Under the pieces are notes generated by a model. That model was not told where the DNA came from. It saw nothing but the letters and a program-made list of their open reading frames with translations, and searched no databases. Shown in pieces: positions 33,820-42,548 of a DNA stretch of 50,456 bases (positions are counted from its first letter, which is position 1; each line of letters begins with the position of its first letter). A program made the position numbers and the translations under genes. Source of the DNA: an uncultured Christensenellaceae bacterium (GTDB lineage: Bacteria; Bacillota; Clostridia; Christensenellales; Borkfalkiaceae). Location of the stretch: NCBI GenBank assembly GCA_910588465.1, contig CAJUOP010000010.1, forward strand, positions 1-50,456, in the 5' to 3' direction.

Positions 33820-36800
33820 TTATACTTCGTGTTCCTTACCGTCCGTAAGGTCGGCGTCGGGCTGCTGCGTTTCTCCGCCGCTCTCCTCTTCCGTCTCCTC
33901 GGCATAGTATCCCACGATGGACATAAAGGTGAAGGTCTCTCCGACCGCCGCCGTTTTCACCGTTGTATATAATCCGTTGCTGTTCGGCGCATAAGTACTT
34001 GCGTTTGCCGCCATTTCCGCAATCAATTCTTCGCGGGTAAACGTAATGACGTTTTCTCCTGCGGCGAGAGCCTTTTGCGTCCCCGCACTGATGATCCCGA
34101 TACTGTTTGCGGAAGAGACGGATATTTTAAACTCGATCCGCTCGTAGGCGATGATCTCTTCCCAAGTCATGTACGTATTGTCTGCATGGCGGAACGGGAT
34201 GCTCACTCTTCCCCAACTGCCGGCTGCCGTCCAGGTCAACTGTAAACCGTCTGCCGTAACCTCTTTCGCAGGTGCGCCCTTGCACCATTCCACACTGTTC
34301 ACCGTTTGAAATCCGTTGAGCAGCTTGCCGTTGATACAGGTCACCGTGACCGTCTCTTCCGCTTCGAGCCCGTTCTCCGCGGTGAACGAATAGACGATTT
34401 TATACTCGCCCGCAAGGCTCGCCGTAAACTTGCCCTCCGCAACCTCCACGGGCTGCCCGTCGGGATCGGTAACGGCATACGTTGCCGTAAGCCCCTCTTC
34501 GTCGCCGAAAATAACCGTGCTCTGCGGGACGGACACTTCGTCGTCCTTATACACGTCGAAGGCCTTCTTCCCCTCTATCTCGATTTGCGGGATACGCGAA
34601 TCGACGACCGCGAGCGGAATGCGGAATTCCTCGCTGCCCAACTCGTCCGACGCCGTGTAAACGATCACGTAACCCTCCAAATCGGTCGGCGTGAACTTGC
34701 CCTCGCCGAGCGTGACCTCCTCGCCCGCGCTGTCGTAAACGGCTGCCGTGACCGTCATTTCCTCGGTCGCCTTTTTGCGGATCGCCTTTACCGCGGGGAT
34801 AATAAACTCTCTGCCCTGCGTTGCGGAGAAGCGTTCGGGCAATGCCGAACCGTCCTCGAGCGTCGCCTTTACGGCGGGCTTGTAGCCCTCGGGATAAACG
34901 GCGATCACGTTCTCGAATATGAGATAGGCGTCCTTGACGATCGTCTGAATGTTGAAATAGAATCCGTTGGCGTTCTCGGCATACTGTCCTTTGTCGTAAG
35001 CCGCGCGCAGCTCCGCTATCGTATAAGAGAGCACCGACGCTCCCGCAGGCACCGCCTTTACGCCGTTGGCAAGCCCCAGATTCATGTTGGCGGAAGTATA
35101 AATGTAGATGTCGATTTTTGCGAAATCCTGCAAATCGTCCCACTTCAGGTACGAGCCGTCCTCGTCGTAGAACGGGAAACGAATCGAACGCCAGTTGGGC
35201 GCATTTTCCTGCGTACAGGTCACCTTTACGCCGTATAAGCCGTTTTCCGCAACCATCTCTTTCGTACTCGTAAATTCCGTAAAGGTGATCTCTTTTTCGG
35301 AACCGAAGCCGTTCAACAGCTTGCCTTCCTTGCATATTACCGTAAACTCCGCCCTGCCGACGTTGCCCGTCTGTTCGGAAGTCGCCGTATAAGTAATCGT
35401 ATAATTGCCCGCCGCTGCGGTGACGAACGCGCCCGACTGAACGGTTACGGGATTTCCGCTCGGGTCTGTTACCGTCGCCGTTGCGGTGAGCTCCTCGCCC
35501 GTAATGATCGTAACCGTGCTCTCGGGAATGGTGAAGCTCGCCCCGACGACGGATACGTTCCGTTCGGCGTGCACATGGATCTGCGGGATTCGCGTGTCTA
35601 CAACGGTGACGAAAACCGTAACGCTTTCCGAACCGTTTTCGTCCGTCGCCGTGTACGTCACTTCGTAACCGTTAAGGTCGACGGCTGTAAAGCTACCCCC
35701 CCCGTTCAAATTCACCTCCGCGCCCGTGCTGTCTTTCACCGTCACGGCGACCGTCATTTCCGTCTTGTCGCGGAAGGCAAGCACTTTGGGAAGCGTAAAG
35801 ACTTCGTTCACGTTCACTTCCGCTTCCTTCGGAACCGCCCCGCCGCCTTCGAGGGTAAACTCCGCGTCCGAAACGTAGTCGTCGGCGTAAATCCCGATCA
35901 TGTGGTCGAACACCAACACGCTACCCGGGATCGCATACCTCAGATTAAAGAAGAATCCGTTCGCGTCCGGTTGGTATTGCGACGGATTGTTCACCATAAC
36001 GGCGGCAATCGCGTCGATCGAATAATAGACGGTATTCCAACCGGGCTCGATGGGTTGCACGCCCGTCATCAAGCCGATTTCGTTGGCGACGGAGGTGTAA
36101 ACGTAGCACTGGATGCCCTCCAGCTCCTGCAATTCCTCCCAAGTCCAGTAGCTGCCGTTCTCTCTTTGGAAGGGCACGCAAATTCTGCGCCACGCGCTCG
36201 GAAGCCCCTGCGGGTCGGCAAGCTCCACTTTTACGGCGTTCCCGTTTCTTGCGGGATCGGAAACGACCTCCTTATTCGCCACGTCAAACTGCACCCAAGG
36301 CAAATCGGACGTCTTTTCGAATCCGTTCAGCACCACGGCTTTTTTGCAGAGCACGGTAAAATCTTTCGTGCCCTCGTTTCCGCTTGCGTCGCGCGCCGTG
36401 TAAGTGATCGTATAGGTGCCTACCACCGACGCCGTGAATTTCCCATCCGTCGTTGCGACGGTGTTCCCGCGACTGTCCTTTACCGTATAGCTTGCCGTCA
36501 GCTCGTCGGACGACGCGTCGTTTACCACGCACTCGGGCACCGCGACCTCTTCGTTCAATAATACGACGGAGCCGGAGGTCTCTCTGATGCTGAACGTGGG
36601 CGCCTGCGTGTCCTTTACGTTCACCCGAATGGTCGCCGTCTCGGTGCTTTCGCCGTCCTCCGCCGTAAAATTCAGGGTGTAGCCGTTCAGGTCGGTCGCC
36701 TTGAATTTTTGGTTGATAAGCAAAATTTCCGTCTCGGTGCTGTCGAATACGGAAATATCCAAGGCGATTTCCCTTCCGTCCTTTACCGCCACGATCTGCG

Positions 36801-36963
36801 GCAGAACAAACAGATCGCCGAGCTCTGCTTCCAACGTTTGGGGCACCTCTCCGCCGTCCACGCTGAAAACGATCTTCGAGCCGTCCGCACAGGCAGACAA
36901 CCCGAGTGTACCCGCAAGCAGAGCGGCTGATGCGCCCAACGCAAGGTAGTAACGTTTTTTCAT
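33820..36963 (-). CDS. Large lipoprotein with three Ig-like plus CBM-like repeats
   Basis: 1047 residues, signal peptide with lipobox LSAC (Cys 25). Three long repeats each consist of Ig/HYR-like strands (NGYTLNFTAEDGESTETATI; FTASVVGTYTITYTARDASG) and then a module of about 160 residues. That module starts KAVVLNGFEK, KLLNGFGSE or KLLNGFQTV and includes WRRICVPF, WRSIRFPF or WGRVSIPF and Y.TWEEL. The modules look like jelly-roll carbohydrate-binding domains. A Glu-rich stretch and a short Asp-rich tail end the protein. A run of eight G lies inside the gene (35696-35703). Likely a surface glycan-binding partner of the transporter. No catalytic motif was noticed. Confidence 0.75.
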   Translation of the reverse strand: MKKRYYLALGASAALLAGTLGLSACADGSKIVFSVDGGEVPQTLEAELGDLFVLPQIVAVKDGREIALDISVFDSTETEILLINQKFKATDLNGYTLNFTAEDGESTETATIRVNVKDTQAPTFSIRETSGSVVLLNEEVAVPECVVNDASSDELTASYTVKDSRGNTVATTDGKFTASVVGTYTITYTARDASGNEGTKDFTVLCKKAVVLNGFEKTSDLPWVQFDVANKEVVSDPARNGNAVKVELADPQGLPSAWRRICVPFQRENGSYWTWEELQELEGIQCYVYTSVANEIGLMTGVQPIEPGWNTVYYSIDAIAAVMVNNPSQYQPDANGFFFNLRYAIPGSVLVFDHMIGIYADDYVSDAEFTLEGGGAVPKEAEVNVNEVFTLPKVLAFRDKTEMTVAVTVKDSTGAEVNLNGGGSFTAVDLNGYEVTYTATDENGSESVTVFVTVVDTRIPQIHVHAERNVSVVGASFTIPESTVTIITGEELTATATVTDPSGNPVTVQSGAFVTAAAGNYTITYTATSEQTGNVGRAEFTVICKEGKLLNGFGSEKEITFTEFTSTKEMVAENGLYGVKVTCTQENAPNWRSIRFPFYDEDGSYLKWDDLQDFAKIDIYIYTSANMNLGLANGVKAVPAGASVLSYTIAELRAAYDKGQYAENANGFYFNIQTIVKDAYLIFENVIAVYPEGYKPAVKATLEDGSALPERFSATQGREFIIPAVKAIRKKATEEMTVTAAVYDSAGEEVTLGEGKFTPTDLEGYVIVYTASDELGSEEFRIPLAVVDSRIPQIEIEGKKAFDVYKDDEVSVPQSTVIFGDEEGLTATYAVTDPDGQPVEVAEGKFTASLAGEYKIVYSFTAENGLEAEETVTVTCINGKLLNGFQTVNSVEWCKGAPAKEVTADGLQLTWTAAGSWGRVSIPFRHADNTYMTWEEIIAYERIEFKISVSSANSIGIISAGTQKALAAGENVITFTREELIAEMAANASTYAPNSNGLYTTVKTAAVGETFTFMSIVGYYAEETEEESGGETQQPDADLTDGKEHEV

Positions 36964-36996
36964 AATTTTCCTCCTTCGGCATAAGCCGTTTGATCC

Positions 36997-38325
36997 TTAT
37001 CTCTTCCCCTCCAAAACGACGAAAGCGCCGCTCCCCGAGCGAACGGAGAGCAAAAGCCGATTCCCGTCGGTGACCGCAACGTATTTTTTACCGTTTTGAT
37101 ATACGGTAACGTTGTAATCCCCGTAAAAGCGAATTTCGATCGCAGCCGTCAAACGGTAAGCGGGGTCGCTCACGTTCGAGACCAGATACGCCCGCCTGCC
37201 GTCCCGCCCGAAGCACCCGACCACAACGTCCGCGTCCGTATTTACCCCTTGCAAAATATCGTCCTTATTCTTATCCAGCTCTTGAAACAGCGGATTTTCC
37301 CGCCCCTCTTCCGAAAGACAGTATAAGCATTTTTGCCAATCGAATTGCAAAAACGCCTGCTCGAACGACCGCACCTCGGAAATCACCTCCCGCATGGCGT
37401 ACCAGGCGGGCAGCAGCTCCCCGTTTACGCCGACCAAAGCGGTTGTCACGTGCTCGGGGTTGTTCGGCTTATGCCCCAGCATCGTCCAATAGGTGAACGT
37501 CTGCGCACCCGTCGCCCCGTACGCCATCGCCGTATATACCTGCCAAGCGATTTCTTCGTACGTCGTCACGGTGCGGCAGCTCCAGTGCCCCAAGGTGAGC
37601 AGGAACACGCGGAACGGAACGTGCTGTTCCTTCGCTTTTTTGGCGATAATTTCCAAATTTTTCAGATAAGTGCTGCGGATATAGTACTCATTTTTTTCTC
37701 TGTCGATCATCAGGGGATAATAGTCGTAGCTTAAAAACTTCGGACGGACGATATTCACAAAATCGTCCACGTGCTTGCAATAATTCTTTTCCGCCCCTTT
37801 AATGCCCGTCAACTGCTCCCCGTTTGCGTAGTCGGGCAAAAGATTCACTTCGAACTCCTTCCCGGGATAGTTCCGCTCGAACCAATCCTGAGCCAGCTTC
37901 AAAGCGGGGAATTTTCCCGCGTGCGGTTCGTCCGACGCTAAAATCCCAACAAAGGATGGATGCTTTGCATATTTGTCGAAGCGGCTTTTTAATTGCGGCT
38001 GTATTTTTTTCAAATAAGCCGCCGCTTCTTCCGTCTCCCAATGGTCGCGGAACAAATCGCGCAGAGATTCCCCCTCCACCTGCTCCCGCACCGTATATTC
38101 GAGGTCGAGCCTGTCGCAAAGCGCCATCGACTGCAAATACTGCTCCTCCGTGTGCTCGTAAATGGCGGACAGGCGGTTAAACCCGCACATCTTTACATTG
38201 CCAAAATGCTCTTCCGTGACAAAATTTTTCACGGAAAATGTCTTTTTCCCGTCCCGCGCGTCGGCGGGCGGCGGACTCATATACGCTACAAATTGAAACC
38301 TGTTCTTTCCCGAGATTGTTTTCAT
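36997..38325 (-). CDS. Cytoplasmic putative TIM-barrel glycoside hydrolase (paralogue of 31433-32842)
   Basis: 442 residues without a signal peptide. It shares motif order with the exported lipoprotein: CGFNRLSAIYEHTEEQYLQS, FVGILASDEPHAGKF, FLSYDYYPLMIDREKN, LTLGHWSCRT and QVYTAMAYGATGAQTFTYW. A C-terminal beta-sandwich carries VTVYQNGKKYVAVTDGNRLL. As the first gene of the long operon, with GGGAGAAAGGGC before its ATG, it may act on sugar after import. Family and bond specificity unknown. The candidate catalytic Glu is in the DEP motif. Confidence 0.6.
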   Translation of the reverse strand: MKTISGKNRFQFVAYMSPPPADARDGKKTFSVKNFVTEEHFGNVKMCGFNRLSAIYEHTEEQYLQSMALCDRLDLEYTVREQVEGESLRDLFRDHWETEEAAAYLKKIQPQLKSRFDKYAKHPSFVGILASDEPHAGKFPALKLAQDWFERNYPGKEFEVNLLPDYANGEQLTGIKGAEKNYCKHVDDFVNIVRPKFLSYDYYPLMIDREKNEYYIRSTYLKNLEIIAKKAKEQHVPFRVFLLTLGHWSCRTVTTYEEIAWQVYTAMAYGATGAQTFTYWTMLGHKPNNPEHVTTALVGVNGELLPAWYAMREVISEVRSFEQAFLQFDWQKCLYCLSEEGRENPLFQELDKNKDDILQGVNTDADVVVGCFGRDGRRAYLVSNVSDPAYRLTAAIEIRFYGDYNVTVYQNGKKYVAVTDGNRLLLSVRSGSGAFVVLEGKR

Positions 38326-38410
38326 GCCCTTTCTCCCTTATCTGTGATTCTATCCTAACACTTGTTTTGGCTAAATAATAGTATAATTTTTTCATATAAT
38401 TGTATAATCG

Positions 38411-38424
38411 GGTCAAATTTGACC
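38411..38424. promoter_or_regulatory. Perfect palindrome in the divergent regulatory region
   Basis: GGTCAAATTTGACC, 14 bp, midway between the amino-sugar operon and its divergent AraC regulator. Candidate operator. The minus-strand side has AT-rich -10-like sequence but no consensus -35, as expected of an activator-dependent promoter. Confidence 0.5.
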
Positions 38425-38449
38425 ATTTATTGCCTTTTTTTAAAAATCC

Positions 38450-38478
38450 TTGCGGAAAATGATAAAATATGTTAAAAT
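38450..38478 (+). promoter_or_regulatory. Possible promoter of the araC-type gene
   Basis: TTGCGG (38450-38455), 17-bp spacer, TAAAAT (38473-38478). Moderate match. Confidence 0.5.
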
Positions 38479-38532
38479 AATAACAATAAAGAGCGTTCGT
38501 TTTGTAAAATAAATCCACTCTGAGGGGAAACC

Positions 38533-39468
38533 ATGCACCCGCAACACTTGATCGACCATTTAACCAAGGTCTATTCGCATGACCGTTTTTTTAATTCTAA
38601 TAAAGATTTCGCGCTTGTGTACAGCTATTATCACACCGACGAAATGGGATATCCGATCGGAATGCATACGCATACCTTTTACGAAGTAAACATTATCACC
38701 TCGGGCAGCGGATATCACTATTTGGAGGATCAGTGCGTGGAAGTTAACATCGGGGACGTTTTCGTTCTGCCGCCTTCGGTCAAACACGGATATTATTCCC
38801 CCGATAAAAATTTCAGGATTTTCCATATTTTATTGCATAACGCCTTTATCGAACGGTACAAAGCCGAAATGCACGCCCTGCCTGGGTACACTATTTTGTT
38901 CGAGACGGAACCGCTCGTGCGCAAAAATTCGAGCCGAAAGCTTTTTTTAACGCTCAGCCCCGGTCAATTCGAAAAAGTGAAGCAGGAGATAGAAGAGCTC
39001 GTAGAGTTTGAAAACTCTGCCTACGACGGAAACGAAATTCAAAAAATTGCCAAAACGCTCTCTTTGATCGGACTTTTTTCGAAGCTCCTGTTTATCTCCC
39101 ACCATAAATTGCTCGACCATACCAACCATACGGAACCCATTGCCATCGTTCATACCATGGAATATATGCGCAGCAACTTTTACGATAAAATTTCGATCAA
39201 CAAGCTGGCGGAGATCGCGCATATGTCCCGTTCCACGTATTTAAGGCAATTCAAGTCCCTTTGCAAGTGCACGCCGACCAAATACCTGCAAGAAATCCGC
39301 GTTGAAAAAGCCGCCGAGCTATTACTCGTCGGCAACCGCTCGGTCAGCGAAATTTCTCAGGATTGCGGCTTTTTCGACAGCTCCCACTTCTTTCGCGTAT
39401 TCACCGAAAGCAAGGGCTGTTCCCCCACGCAGTACCGCAAGGGAAAGGGCGAAAAGCCCTGCGAATGA
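38533..39468 (+). CDS. AraC-family transcriptional regulator
   Basis: 311 residues. An N-terminal cupin sensor domain (HTHTFYEVNIITSGSGYHYL, VNIGDVFVLPPSVKHGYY) is joined to a C-terminal double helix-turn-helix (about 210-305: ISINKLAEIAHMSRSTYLRQ, SVSEISQDCGFFDSSHFFRV, CSPTQYRK). GAGGGG precedes the ATG. Transcribed away from the twelve-gene locus and followed by a terminator, it is the likely local activator of the sugar operon, sensing a breakdown product through the cupin. Confidence 0.93.
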   Translation: MHPQHLIDHLTKVYSHDRFFNSNKDFALVYSYYHTDEMGYPIGMHTHTFYEVNIITSGSGYHYLEDQCVEVNIGDVFVLPPSVKHGYYSPDKNFRIFHILLHNAFIERYKAEMHALPGYTILFETEPLVRKNSSRKLFLTLSPGQFEKVKQEIEELVEFENSAYDGNEIQKIAKTLSLIGLFSKLLFISHHKLLDHTNHTEPIAIVHTMEYMRSNFYDKISINKLAEIAHMSRSTYLRQFKSLCKCTPTKYLQEIRVEKAAELLLVGNRSVSEISQDCGFFDSSHFFRVFTESKGCSPTQYRKGKGEKPCE

Positions 39469-39495
39469 TTATATATGCCTGCGTAAAACGTCATA

Positions 39496-39527
39496 AAAAA
39501 AGCCTTCCGCAATGCGGAAGGTTTTTT
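39496..39527. terminator. Bidirectional terminator between the AraC gene and nadE
   Basis: CCTTCCGC / GCGGAAGG stem with an AAT loop (39503-39521), flanked by A-run and T6. It serves both convergent units. Confidence 0.9.
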
Positions 39528-39539
39528 AAGAAATTACCG

Positions 39540-41459
39540 TTACAATTTTTCCGTTTCTTCCAACCAAAGCGCGGCGGAAGCGTCCGAGGGCATACGCCAA
39601 TCCCCGCGGGGGGAAAGCGACACCGAGCCCACCTTTACGCCGTCGGGCGCGCAGCTGCGCTTAAACTGCTGCGCAAAGAACCTGCGGTAAAAATTCAACA
39701 GCCACTTTTTTAAGGTTGCTCTCTCGTACTTGCCCGCGAACGTGCGTTCGGCAAGATACAGCGTTTTTGCGGGAGAATCTCCCCTGCGCAGAAAATGATA
39801 CAGATAAAAATCGTGCAGCTCGTACGGACCGACGATGTCCTCCGTTTTTTGCGCGATCGAGCCGTCCTTTTCGGGCGGGAGCAATTCGGGAGAGATTTCG
39901 GTGTTTAAAATCCCCATCAAAACGGACTTCAACTCGCCGCCCAGCCGCTCCGCCTCGTACCCGACAAGCGCTTTTACCAGCGTTTTGGGAACGGAGGAAT
40001 TGACGGCGTAATTGCTCATATGGTCGCCGTTGTACGTGCACCAGCCCAGCGCGAGCTCGCTCATATCGCCCGTGCCCGCCACGAGCCCGTTCGTCTGATT
40101 GGCGATATCCATCAGCACCATGGTGCGGTAGCGCGCCTGCGCGTTCTCGTAGGCGGCGTCCGTCTTTTGCGGGTCCTGCCCGATGTCTTTAAAGTGCAAA
40201 AGCACCGTTTTGCCGATTTCCACCGTACGCGCAGAAACGCCCAGCGCTTCCATCAGCAGCAAAGAATTGTTTTTAGTTTTTTCCGTCGTGCCGAAGCAGG
40301 GCATGGTCACGGCGATAATATCCTTGCGCGGCAAGCCCGCCAGCCCGAACGCGCGCGCAGTAACAAGCAGCGCCAACGTGGAATCGAGCCCGCCCGATAT
40401 ACCGAGCACCGCCGTTTTGGCGTTTACGTGCTTCAACCTCCGCGCCAACGCGTGCGACTGGATATTAAGTATCAGCTCGCAGCGCTGCGAAAGCTCCGTC
40501 TCTTCGGGAACGAAGGGCGTGCGGCTGAATTTGCGCAAGGTCAGATCGCCGTCGCCGAGAAAATCGGCGCGCGCCGTAAAATAATCGTGTCCGGAACCGC
40601 GCGTGAAAAGATTCGGAAAATCGGTCAGCCGTTTGCGCTCGTTCTTTAAAAATCCCAAGTCGATTTCCGCCTCGCACACTTCGCCCGAAAAGGGCTTTGC
40701 CTCCGCAAGCAGCGCGCCGTTTTCGTAAATCATATGGTTGCCCGCAAACACCGTATCGGTCGTGCTCTCGCAAAGCCCCGCGTCGCAATAAATATAGCCG
40801 CAGACGTTCTTGCCCGACTGCGCCGAAACGAGCGTATGGCGGTATTCGCGCTTGCCCACCGTCTCGCTGCTTGCCGAAAGATTTACGATAATTTCCGCCC
40901 CCGTTTTTACGTGGCGCACAGACGGAGAGTCCGCCGCCCACAGATCCTCGCAGATTTCGCACGCCACCGAAACTCCGCCGTTTTCCTGTTCAAAAAGAAA
41001 ATTCGAAGAAATCGGAGCAAATTCTTTTTCCCAAAGCGGAACGTATCCTTCCTCTTCGAACCCCTCCGCAAAGTAGCGCCTTTCGTAAAATTCGCCGTAA
41101 TTGGGAAGATACGTTTTGGGAACGAACCCGAGGACTTTCCCGTTCGAAATTCCCGCCGCACAGTTATACAGCTTATTCTGCCAAACGACGGGCACCCCCG
41201 CAAACACGAGCATTTTAATCCCCGCCGTCGCCTCGGCGACGCGCTTTAACGCCGCAAGGCAACCGTCCGTCAACGTTTTGTTCAACAGCAGGTCACCGCA
41301 GGTATAGCCGCACAGCGAAAGCTCGGGAAACGCGAGAATTTCCGTCCCCCTTTTCGCCTGCGCTTTTATTATCTCGATTATTTTTTTTGCGTTATACGCG
41401 GGGTCGGCAACCCTCAGCTCGAGACTCGCCGCCGCCGCTCTTACAAATTGATGCTTCAT
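39540..41459 (-). CDS. nadE: Glutamine-dependent NAD+ synthetase
   Basis: 639 residues, two domains. The N-terminal nitrilase-type glutaminase has catalytic Glu in AFPELSLCGYTCGD, Lys in FVPKTYLPNYGEFYE and Cys in VACEICEDLWAAD. The C-terminal ammonia-dependent synthetase has the PP-loop ISGGLDSTLAL and GTGDMSELALGWCTYNGDHM. It makes NAD+ from nicotinate adenine dinucleotide with glutamine nitrogen. It follows recA by 42 nt without a terminator, so it may be the last gene of the ftsK operon. Confidence 0.96.
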   Translation of the reverse strand: MKHQFVRAAAASLELRVADPAYNAKKIIEIIKAQAKRGTEILAFPELSLCGYTCGDLLLNKTLTDGCLAALKRVAEATAGIKMLVFAGVPVVWQNKLYNCAAGISNGKVLGFVPKTYLPNYGEFYERRYFAEGFEEEGYVPLWEKEFAPISSNFLFEQENGGVSVACEICEDLWAADSPSVRHVKTGAEIIVNLSASSETVGKREYRHTLVSAQSGKNVCGYIYCDAGLCESTTDTVFAGNHMIYENGALLAEAKPFSGEVCEAEIDLGFLKNERKRLTDFPNLFTRGSGHDYFTARADFLGDGDLTLRKFSRTPFVPEETELSQRCELILNIQSHALARRLKHVNAKTAVLGISGGLDSTLALLVTARAFGLAGLPRKDIIAVTMPCFGTTEKTKNNSLLLMEALGVSARTVEIGKTVLLHFKDIGQDPQKTDAAYENAQARYRTMVLMDIANQTNGLVAGTGDMSELALGWCTYNGDHMSNYAVNSSVPKTLVKALVGYEAERLGGELKSVLMGILNTEISPELLPPEKDGSIAQKTEDIVGPYELHDFYLYHFLRRGDSPAKTLYLAERTFAGKYERATLKKWLLNFYRRFFAQQFKRSCAPDGVKVGSVSLSPRGDWRMPSDASAALWLEETEKL

Positions 41460-41501
41460 AATCTCCCGAATCGGAACAATTTATTTTTAGCACGAATATA
41501 C

Positions 41502-42524
41502 TTACTCTTCCTTGCCCGCCACTTCGTCGACCGAAGCGCCCTTCGCCGCCGAACGAATTTTATCTTCCATCTCCTTGGCAAGCTCGGGATTGTCCTTTAA
41601 GAACTGGCGCATTTTCTCTCTGCCGTTGGCGACCTTGTTGTCGTTATAGCTGAACCAGGCGCCGCTCTTTTTCACGATATCGTACTGGATCCCCAGGTCG
41701 ATAATGCAGCCCTCCTGCGAAACGCCCTCGCCGTACATAATGTCGAACTCCGCCTGACGGAAGGGAGGCGCAAGCTTGTTTTTTACCACCTTGGCGCGCG
41801 TACGGTTGCCAGCGGCGCCCTCGGTGTCCTTTAAAATATCCGTCTTTCTTACGTCGATTCTCACCGAAGCGTAGAATTTGAGCGCCTTGCCGCCGGGGGT
41901 CACTTCGGGATTGCCGAACATGACGCCCACCTTTTCGCGCAGCTGGTTAATGAACACCACGCACGTTTTGCTCTTGTTCACGATTGCGGTAAGCTTGCGC
42001 AGAGCCTGCGACATGAGCCGCGCTTGCAGTCCCACGTGCGAGTCGCCCATATCTCCTTCGATTTCTGCCTTAGGCGTAAGCGCTGCAACCGAGTCTACCA
42101 CGATGATATCCACCGCGGAGGAGCGCACCAGCGAATCGACGATGTCGAGCGCCTGCTCGCCCGTGTCGGGCTGAGAAACGTACAGCTCGTCCAGATTCAC
42201 GCCGAGGTGCTTGGCATAAACGGGGTCGAGCGCGTGCTCCGCGTCGATAAACGCGGCGATCCCGCCCATCTTCTGCGCCTCCGCCACGGCGTGCAGCGCG
42301 ACCGTGGTTTTACCCGAGGATTCGGGTCCGTAAATCTCCACCATTCTGCCGCGGGGCAGCCCGCCGATCCCGAGCGCCAAATCGAGCGAAAGACAGCCCG
42401 TAGGAATCACCTCGATGTCCACGTTGCCCGCGTCCTGCCCGAGCTTCATGATCGCTCCCTTGCCGTAAGATTTTTCGATCTGGGCGAGCACAGCGTCCAA
42501 CGCCTTTAATTTTTCTTCGTTCAT
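41502..42524 (-). CDS. recA: Recombinase RecA
   Basis: 340 residues. Walker A is GPESSGKT (66-73), Walker B the hydrophobic strand VDIIVVDSVAAL. The L2 and core region INQLREKVGVMFGNPEVTPG is typical. The C-terminal acidic tail is short. It performs strand exchange and activates LexA. It is 24 nt downstream of cinA; pgsA-cinA-recA is a conserved neighbourhood in Bacillota. No LexA box was seen immediately upstream, in keeping with expression from an operon promoter. Confidence 0.98.
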   Translation of the reverse strand: MNEEKLKALDAVLAQIEKSYGKGAIMKLGQDAGNVDIEVIPTGCLSLDLALGIGGLPRGRMVEIYGPESSGKTTVALHAVAEAQKMGGIAAFIDAEHALDPVYAKHLGVNLDELYVSQPDTGEQALDIVDSLVRSSAVDIIVVDSVAALTPKAEIEGDMGDSHVGLQARLMSQALRKLTAIVNKSKTCVVFINQLREKVGVMFGNPEVTPGGKALKFYASVRIDVRKTDILKDTEGAAGNRTRAKVVKNKLAPPFRQAEFDIMYGEGVSQEGCIIDLGIQYDIVKKSGAWFSYNDNKVANGREKMRQFLKDNPELAKEMEDKIRSAAKGASVDEVAGKEE

Positions 42525-42548
42525 ATCTTTTTTCTCCTTCGAGTTTTT

